Positions 63,700 through 64,000 of a stretch of 64,000 nucleotides of DNA are shown here, one piece after another; within the stretch, counting starts at the first letter, position 1; each line of letters opens with the position of its first letter. The position numbers were made by a program, and so were the translations under genes. Under the pieces are notes generated by a model, which searched no databases, was not told the origin of the DNA, and was given only the letters and a program-made list of their open reading frames with translations. This DNA is from Desulfohalovibrio reitneri (GTDB lineage: Bacteria > Desulfobacterota > Desulfovibrionia > Desulfovibrionales > Desulfovibrionaceae), in the NCBI RefSeq assembly GCF_000711295.1, contig NZ_JOMJ01000004.1, positions 434,001 to 498,000 on the forward strand, in the 5' to 3' direction.

Positions 63700-64000
63700 G
63701 TGACCAACGCTCCCGTACCAGGCGGATTCAGCCTGTCCGTGCTGGAAAAGTACCTGCTGCGCCGGGGCTTCGCCGTGCGCGACCGCTGCCTGCGCGACGG
63801 AACCGTGCTCAGCATCGCCGCCCACTCGTTCCTGGGCGAGGTGGTCTATCCCAACCCCTTCTATCACTACCTGGAACGCGACCGCGCCGAGGACACCCGG
63901 CGAGCCGCGGAGGAAGCGGCCGTTCTGCTGGACATGGAAGCGGGAGAACTGCGCGGGGCCGCCCTGGCCGGGTATGCCCGCACCCCGGCTGGTTTCGCCT
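63700..64000 (+). CDS. Unrecognised protein, N-terminal part only
   Basis: A GTG with GAGGT 7 bases upstream opens a frame that runs off the window; 100 residues are visible. It starts [20 protein letters not shown] and continues [20 protein letters not shown], with later [20 protein letters not shown]. It is soluble-looking and charged, with no family I recognise. It diverges from the aminotransferase gene with only about 33 bases between starts, so the two must share or overlap promoters. Confidence 0.6.
   Translation, partial: MTNAPVPGGFSLSVLEKYLLRRGFAVRDRCLRDGTVLSIAAHSFLGEVVYPNPFYHYLERDRAEDTRRAAEEAAVLLDMEAGELRGAALAGYARTPAGFA

Overview
The window looks like chromosomal DNA from a GC-rich, motile, sulfate-reducing member of the Desulfovibrionales. 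The main reasons are a complete qrcABCD operon (menaquinone reductase of sulfate reducers), the gene order flgK-flgL-csrA-fliW next to flgM and a DVU0524-type gene, and many c-type cytochrome genes. Most of the window has uniform high GC and strong codon bias. The exception is an AT-rich stretch at about 30.9-34.2 kb.

Layout. 1-9.5 kb: the end of a flagellar rod/hook operon (flgI partial, a flgJ-like rod-binding gene, flgN, flgK, flgL), then csrA-fliW. On the minus strand follow the GDP-fucose pair gmd-fcl, then flgM with a sigma-28-like promoter and its DVU0524-type partner. 9.7-14.1 kb: a tightly packed run of nadK, a DUF89/ARMT1-like gene, mltA and a DUF4254 gene. 14.2-16.7 kb: gatB and mtnA, then tRNA-Ser(UGA). 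16.9-24.6 kb: a glycosyltransferase-like gene, a di-heme peroxidase, a transketolase-transaldolase pair, a ferric-reductase-like flavoprotein with a 30-residue membrane ORF, and a P460-type cytochrome. 24.7-29.8 kb: a fused acyl-activating/carrier/acyltransferase protein, a sugar epimerase and der. 29.9-30.9 kb: tRNA-Ser(GCU) and a DUF4197 gene.

30.9-34.2 kb is an AT-rich acquired segment. It holds a membrane/coiled-coil gene interrupted by an IS5-type element, which is itself interrupted by an IS3-type element. The inner element has a clean 4-bp target duplication (CTGA), and removing it restores the outer transposase reading frame.

34.2-42.3 kb: lhgO, then a surface-polysaccharide cluster (rfbC, manC, glycosyltransferase, O-antigen ligase/polymerase, flippase, gmhB). 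42.4-47.3 kb: qrcABCD, which passes electrons from periplasmic cytochrome c3 to menaquinone, with a plausible sigma-70 promoter and a strong terminator. 47.7-48.7 kb: a WecA-type initiating sugar-phosphate transferase. 49.0-53.4 kb: a six-frame-tight operon with an unusual ABC exporter (ATPase domain split by about 240 residues), a cyclic-nucleotide-binding-like protein, a small exported protein, an RsbW-like kinase and a STAS protein. It is the best candidate here for an undescribed system. 53.5-58.5 kb: a 4-TM protein with apgM, a PAS-GGDEF-EAL protein, a CDF metal exporter and a response regulator. 58.7-61.0 kb: a chemoreceptor gene broken by two homopolymer indels and one stop. 61.1-64.0 kb: homoserine dehydrogenase, an aminotransferase and the start of one more gene.

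All calls rest on reading motifs, reading frames and signals by eye. No database search was possible.
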